The position numbers and the translations under genes are program-made. This document shows, one piece after another, positions 60,002 through 64,000 of a stretch of 64,000 nucleotides of DNA. The stretch is from positions 2,046,001 through 2,110,000 of the forward strand of contig NZ_CP154631.1 in assembly GCF_039555755.1 (NCBI RefSeq), given 5' to 3'. Numbering within the stretch: the first letter of the stretch is position 1; every line of letters starts with the position of its first letter. A model generated the notes under the pieces. The model saw only the letters and a list, made by a program, of their open reading frames with translations, did no database searches and was not told the DNA's origin. Source of the stretch: Pseudomonas sediminis. Its GTDB lineage: Bacteria; Pseudomonadota; Gammaproteobacteria; Pseudomonadales; Pseudomonadaceae.

Positions 60002-60982
60002 TCAGCGAACGGTCACCACCACCTTGCCCACGGCCTTGCGCTGGCTGAGGGTAGCGATGGCTTCTCCGCCGCGCTCAAGCGGGAAGGTCTGCGACACCAG
60101 CGGCTTGAGCTTGCCTTCGGCATGCCAGGCGAACAGCTGCTGGAAGTTCGCGGCATTGTCCTGCGGCTGGCGCTGGGCGAAGGAGCCCCAGAATACGCCG
60201 ACCAGGGAGGCGCCCTTAAGCAGTGGCAGGTTGGCCGGCAGGGCCGGGATGCCGCCGCCGGCGGCAAAGCCCACCACCAGGAAGCGACCGTTCCAGCCGA
60301 TGCTGCGAAAGGCTTCCTCGAACAGCGTGCCGCCTACCGGGTCGTAGATCACGTCCACGCCCTGGCCGTCGGTGAGTTTCTTCACCTCGTCCTTGAGGCT
60401 TTGTTCGCTGTAGTTGATCAGGTCGTCGGCGCCGGCCTTGCGCGCCACTTCCAGTTTCTCGGCGCTGCTCGCTGCTGCAATCACTTTCGCGCCCATGGCC
60501 TTGCCGATTTCCACCGCTGCCAGGCCAACGCCGCCGGAGGCGCCGAGCACCAGCAGGGTTTCACCCGGTTGCAGGTTGGCGCGTTGCTTGAGGGCATGCA
60601 TGGAGGTGCCGTAGGTCATGCCGAAGGCGGCGGCGGTGGTCAGGTCCATGCTCTTGGGTACTGGCAGCACGTTGTAGGCCGGCACGGCGACTTCTTCGGC
60701 GAAGCCGCCCCAGCCAGTCAGCGCCATCACCCGGTCACCAGCGCGCAGATGGCTTACCTTCTCGCCCACGGCCTTGACCACGCCGGCCACCTCGCCGCCC
60801 GGGGCGAAGGGGAAGGGCGGCTTGAACTGGTATTTGCCTTCGATGATCAGTGTGTCGGGGAAGTTGACCCCGGCGGCCTGCACCTCGATCAGCACCTCGT
60901 TCTTCTTGGGTTCGGGGCTCGGCAGGTCTTCCAGTACCAGGGTGTCGGCAGGGCCGAAGGCTTTGCACAGCAGGGCTTTCAT
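60002..60982 (-). CDS. NADPH:quinone oxidoreductase family (zinc-free MDR)
   Basis: The 326-residue medium-chain dehydrogenase/reductase begins MKALLCKAFGPADTLVLEDL, with GVNFPDTLIIEGKYQFKPPF and the Rossmann loop LGASGGVGLAAVEIGKAMGA. No zinc cysteine/histidine set is seen, matching the quinone reductase branch. It probably reduces quinones or enals with NADPH. Two ATGs are in frame (60991 and 60982); AGAGGA lies 9 bases from the second, which I chose. Confidence 0.9.
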   Translation of the reverse strand: MKALLCKAFGPADTLVLEDLPSPEPKKNEVLIEVQAAGVNFPDTLIIEGKYQFKPPFPFAPGGEVAGVVKAVGEKVSHLRAGDRVMALTGWGGFAEEVAVPAYNVLPVPKSMDLTTAAAFGMTYGTSMHALKQRANLQPGETLLVLGASGGVGLAAVEIGKAMGAKVIAAASSAEKLEVARKAGADDLINYSEQSLKDEVKKLTDGQGVDVIYDPVGGTLFEEAFRSIGWNGRFLVVGFAAGGGIPALPANLPLLKGASLVGVFWGSFAQRQPQDNAANFQQLFAWHAEGKLKPLVSQTFPLERGGEAIATLSQRKAVGKVVVTVR

Positions 60983-61137
60983 GAAGGTCATTCCTCTTGC
61001 AGGGTGCCATGCAGTGTAGAAAGCGCCCGCCGAGGGTCAACGAGCATGCCGATGCCTGATAGGTCGGCATAAGCGTCGGGCTTGGGTGCTGGCGTGGGGA
61101 TGGCTATGCTAGGCACATCCCCGATGGAGTGCCGAAC

Positions 61138-61539
61138 GTGAAACTGTTGACCGCCCTGTTGCTGAGCCTGTCGATCTGCCTGCCTGCCCTGGCGTCTTCG
61201 GATAAGAAGGAAGCCCCGACGACGCTCTACTACAACCTGACGCCAGCGCTGATCGGTAACCTGGCCGATACCGGCAACCGCCTGAAATTCTTCAAGGCCG
61301 ATGTGTCGTTGCGCGTGACCGGTACCGAGGCGGAGGAGAAGATTAAACAGCATGAGCCGCTGATCCGTCATCAGATGGTGATGCTGTTCTCGGCCCAGAC
61401 CAGCGAGACCATCAATGCCCCCGATGGCCGTGAGAACCTGCGTCTGGAAGCGTTGAAGAAGGTGCAGGACGCGATCAATGGCGAAGAGGGCAAGCCCATC
61501 GTCGAAGACCTGTTTTTCAACAATCTGATCATTCAGTGA
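61138..61539 (+). CDS. FliL-like periplasmic protein
   Basis: The 133-residue exported protein has a signal peptide (KLLTALLLSLSICLPALASS) and then a FliL-type domain (YYNLTPALIGNLADTG; FFKADVSLRVTG; LRLEALKKVQDAINGEEGKP; VEDLFFNNLIIQ). True FliL has an uncleaved N-terminal helix and lies in a flagellar operon; this one is isolated, so it is a FliL paralogue of unknown role. I chose the GTG at 61138, eight bases after GGAG; a GTG at 61129 is also in frame. Confidence 0.82.
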   Translation: MKLLTALLLSLSICLPALASSDKKEAPTTLYYNLTPALIGNLADTGNRLKFFKADVSLRVTGTEAEEKIKQHEPLIRHQMVMLFSAQTSETINAPDGRENLRLEALKKVQDAINGEEGKPIVEDLFFNNLIIQ

Positions 61540-61577
61540 ACGGCGGCGTAGTCAGTCACGCGTCGACGCTGTGAATG

Positions 61578-61647
61578 CGTAGGAGCGGCGCCCCGCCGTG
61601 AACCGCGGGGCAATGGAAAAGCTTCGCCCCAGGGCGGGGCTCCTACG
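61578..61647. repeat. REP-like inverted pair
   Basis: CGTAGGAG...GCGCCCCGCC opposite GGGCGGGGCTCCTACG; same family as 6123 and 39778. Lies between convergent genes. Confidence 0.8.
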
Positions 61648-61667
61648 AAAAGCCAGCTCCGGGTTGT

Positions 61668-62795
61668 TCAGGCCATCTGTGCCAAGGTCTTGCGAAAACG
61701 CGTCAGCGCGGCGACGAAGAACAGCGCGCCGATGCCGGCGATGGCCAGCATGTAGGGCCAGACGATCGCGAACCCCGCGCCGCGATAGAGAATGGCCTGG
61801 GCCAGCGCGACGAAGTGGGTGGTCGGCGCCGCCAGCATGATCTGCTGTACCAGCTCCGGCATGCTTTCGCGCGGCGTGGTGCCGCCGGAAAGGATCTGCA
61901 GCGGCAACAGTACCAGGATGATCAGCAGGCCCAATTGCGGCATCGAGCGCGCCACCGTGCCGAAGAAGATGCCCATCGAGGTAGTGGCGAACAGGTGCAG
62001 CGCCGCGCCAACCAGAAACAGCGCAATCGAACCCTCGATCGGCACCTGCAGCCAGCCCTGCACTACCAGCAGCAGTGACAGCGCCGCAGCTGAGAGCACC
62101 ACCAGCCCCATCGACCAGACCTTGGCCAGCATGATTTCCAGTGGCGTCACCGGCATCACCAGCAGGTGTTCGACGGTGCCGTGCTCGCGTTCGCGAATCA
62201 GCGCCGCGCCGGTGAGGATGATCGACAGCATGGTGATCTGGTTGATCACCTCCATCACCGAGCCGAACCAGGCGCGCGTCAGGTTGGGGTTGAACTCTAT
62301 GCGTGCCACCAGTTCGGCTGGCTGCTGCAGCTCGCCCCGGTAGCGGCGGACGAACTCGGCCACCTCGCTGGCGCCGATATTCTGGATGTAGCCGGCACCG
62401 GTGAAGGCCATGCTGACCTGGGTGGCATCGACGTTGAGCTGGATTGCCGGGCTCCGACCGGCGAGCACGTCGCGCTGGAAGTTCGGCGGAATGTTCAGGG
62501 TGAAGGTGTAGCGCCCGGCATCCATGCCGCGATCCATCTCGTTCAGGTCGATACGTTGCGGGGTACGGAAGTAGGGCGCCTGGAAGGCCTGGATCAGCCG
62601 TTCGGAGAGTTGCGACTGGTCTTCGTCGACCACGGCGATGGCGGCGTTGTGCAGGCTCTCCGGCATGCTGGTTGCGGCCGAGTAGATGCCCATGCTGAAG
62701 GCCCAGATGATCAGCAGTACCAGCGCCAGGTCATGCTGCAGGCTGCGCAGCTCCTTGATGCCGAGGTGGAGGATATTGGCCAGGCGTTCCATCAC
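61668..62795 (-). CDS. ABC-2 type export permease (YhhJ-like)
   Basis: The 375-residue membrane protein has an N-terminal helix ([17 protein letters not shown]), a periplasmic domain (about 50-185) and five C-terminal helices, the ABC2_membrane_3 layout ([20 protein letters not shown] is the conserved cytoplasmic loop). It is the second membrane subunit of an RbbA/YhiI-like exporter. Its ATG overlaps the upstream gene's stop (ATGA). In PAO1 the same pair is preceded by an HlyD-type adaptor, beyond this window. Confidence 0.9.
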   Translation of the reverse strand: MMERLANILHLGIKELRSLQHDLALVLLIIWAFSMGIYSAATSMPESLHNAAIAVVDEDQSQLSERLIQAFQAPYFRTPQRIDLNEMDRGMDAGRYTFTLNIPPNFQRDVLAGRSPAIQLNVDATQVSMAFTGAGYIQNIGASEVAEFVRRYRGELQQPAELVARIEFNPNLTRAWFGSVMEVINQITMLSIILTGAALIREREHGTVEHLLVMPVTPLEIMLAKVWSMGLVVLSAAALSLLLVVQGWLQVPIEGSIALFLVGAALHLFATTSMGIFFGTVARSMPQLGLLIILVLLPLQILSGGTTPRESMPELVQQIMLAAPTTHFVALAQAILYRGAGFAIVWPYMLAIAGIGALFFVAALTRFRKTLAQMA

Positions 62796-64000
62796 ACCTC
62801 CTGTTTGCGCAGCAGGCTAGCGCTGAGCAGCGTCAGCAGAGGGATGGTCAGGGCCAGAGCGGTGAAGTAGCCGGTCAGGTCCTGCAGCTCCAGCGCCTTG
62901 GAGAAGATGCCGCGGCTGATCACCAGAAACTGCGAGGTCGGGTAGAGCTGGCCGATCAGCGCGCCCGCGCCTTCCAGCGAGGCCACCGGGTAGATCAGCC
63001 CGGAAAACTGGATGGCCGGCAGCAGGGTGACGATGGCGGTTCCGAATACGGCGGCGATCTGACTGTTGGTGAAGGTCGACATGAGCAGGCCGAGTCCGGT
63101 GGCGCAGGCCAGATAGAGCAGGGCGCCGGCCAGCAGAGTCAGCGGGTTGCCCTTGAGCGGGACGTCGAACACCGTGACTGCCAGCAGCATCAGCAGGATG
63201 AAGTTGAACAAGCCCAGGGCGATGTAGGGCAGTTGTTTACCGAGCAGGAATTCCAGGCGGGTGACCGGGGTAGCGTAGAGATTGATGATCGAGCCCAGCT
63301 CCTTCTCGCGCACCACACCCAGCGCCGTGAGCATCGCCGGGATCAGCATCAGCAGCAGCGGGATCACCGCCGGCACCATGGCCTTGAGGCTTTCCACGTC
63401 CGGGTTGTAGCGGTAGCGCACTTCCAGTTCGGCGGCGCTGGCTGCCTGCGGCTGGGGTGAACGGCGCGCAAGCTCTGCCAGGTAGTGCTGATGCAGGCCG
63501 GTGACGTAGCCCTTGATGGTTTCGGCGCGGGTCGGCATGGCGCCGTCGATCCACATGCCGATCTGCGGATTGTCGCCGCGCTTGAGATCGCGACCGAAGT
63601 GCGGCGGAATCTCCACGGCGAGGCTGATATCGCCATTGCGCAGGCGCCGTTCCAACTCGTCGTAGTCGGAGAGCGGCGCCTTCTCCAGGAAGTAGCGCGA
63701 GCCGGACAGGTTGAGGTGGTATTCCTGGCTGGTGGTGGTCTGGTCGCGATCGAGCACGGCGAAGGTCAGGTCTTCGACGTCGAGGCTGATGCCATAGCCG
63801 ATGATGAACAGCAGCAGCACGGTGCCGAGCAGCGCCATGCCGCCACGAATCGGGTCGCGGCGCAGCTCCAGCGCTTCGCGGCGGGCATAGCTGAGCAGGC
63901 GGCGCAGGCTGAAGCGTTGACGCTGTTGTGGCGGCGCCTGTTCCAGCGGCGGCGCCTCGCTGACCGCTTGCTCGCCAACCGCCTCCTGCAGGTAGGCGAT
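62792..64000 (-). CDS. rbbA: RbbA-like fused ABC ATPase/permease, N-terminal part outside the window
   Basis: The frame is open from its stop at 62792 to the right edge (403 codons). It contains the C-terminal permease: a cytoplasmic linker ([20 protein letters not shown]), a first helix ([20 protein letters not shown]), a periplasmic domain with [20 protein letters not shown], and about five further helices ([20 protein letters not shown] loop). RbbA-type proteins are about 900 residues with two ABC domains before this segment; those lie off the edge. Role as exporter is by family; E. coli RbbA was also reported to bind ribosomes. Confidence 0.85.
   Translation of the reverse strand: MAYLQEAVGEQAVSEAPPLEQAPPQQRQRFSLRRLLSYARREALELRRDPIRGGMALLGTVLLLFIIGYGISLDVEDLTFAVLDRDQTTTSQEYHLNLSGSRYFLEKAPLSDYDELERRLRNGDISLAVEIPPHFGRDLKRGDNPQIGMWIDGAMPTRAETIKGYVTGLHQHYLAELARRSPQPQAASAAELEVRYRYNPDVESLKAMVPAVIPLLLMLIPAMLTALGVVREKELGSIINLYATPVTRLEFLLGKQLPYIALGLFNFILLMLLAVTVFDVPLKGNPLTLLAGALLYLACATGLGLLMSTFTNSQIAAVFGTAIVTLLPAIQFSGLIYPVASLEGAGALIGQLYPTSQFLVISRGIFSKALELQDLTGYFTALALTIPLLTLLSASLLRKQEV

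Noticed and set aside
61129..61539. Flagellar fliL
   Set aside because: The protein has a cleavable signal peptide and there are no flagellar genes around it, so it is better described as a FliL-like paralogue.

Overview
The window is a stretch of Pseudomonas chromosome with high G+C and dense, mostly housekeeping genes. Gene order from glnK to the rbbA-type ABC genes matches, from memory, the P. aeruginosa PAO1 block numbered roughly PA5290 down to PA5230. The differences in content, and the sterol desaturase, suggest a relative such as the P. mendocina/oleovorans group. The species is inferred, not shown. No rRNA, tRNA, CRISPR array, complete insertion sequence or prophage was recognised.

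Layout. 1-6.4 kb: a MATE exporter cut by the left edge, a divergent LysR regulator, a Cache-type chemoreceptor, comM and ubiK. 6.4-9.7 kb: nitrogen block with an NtrC/sigma-54 control region, glnK, a probable relic of a lost amtB paralogue, an intact amtB, yjbQ and sutA. 9.9-14.5 kb: leftward operon lptM-lysA-dapF-DUF484-xerC-yigB, mostly with 4-base stop/start overlaps. 14.6-19.7 kb: AraC regulator, cyaY, DUF1289, rnk and convergent cyaA. 20-23.6 kb: small leftward genes and argH. 23.8-33 kb: the classic algZ-algR-hemC-hemD-hemX-hemY-dsbB-algQ-FKBP-algP block joining alginate/virulence control to haem synthesis. 33-44.6 kb: ABC-F, MscS-like, LysE, a cytochrome c-FTR1 iron permease, small conserved genes, sterol desaturase, DedA and hemB.

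44.6-55.7 kb is the most unusual part. ppk and ppx, neighbours in PAO1, are separated by an iron cassette: PchR-like AraC regulator, Fur box, FepA/PfeA-type receptor, DUF2218 protein and a periplasmic siderophore esterase with an in-frame TGA before its catalytic histidine. On the other side of ppx, before trxA, lies a decaying ureide locus: allA is intact, but its upstream ABC ATPase has a one-base frameshift, its permease is only a C-terminal stub, and the stub abuts a headless, frameshifted GntR regulator. Both sides of ppx have therefore taken in accessory DNA that is now eroding. 55.4-64 kb returns to core genes: trxA, rho, ubiD with a ferredoxin-type reductase, a quinone oxidoreductase, a FliL-like protein and an RbbA-type ABC export system cut by the right edge.

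The genes form several working sets: nitrogen sensing and ammonium entry (glnK, amtB), lysine/diaminopimelate synthesis, porphyrin synthesis (hemB, C, D, X, Y), polyphosphate turnover (ppk, ppx), iron uptake (FTR1 permease and the catecholate cassette, both preceded by Fur-like sites) and global regulation (algZR, algQ, cyaA, sutA, rho). Intergenic spaces hold REP-like palindromes and several other recurring inverted repeats.
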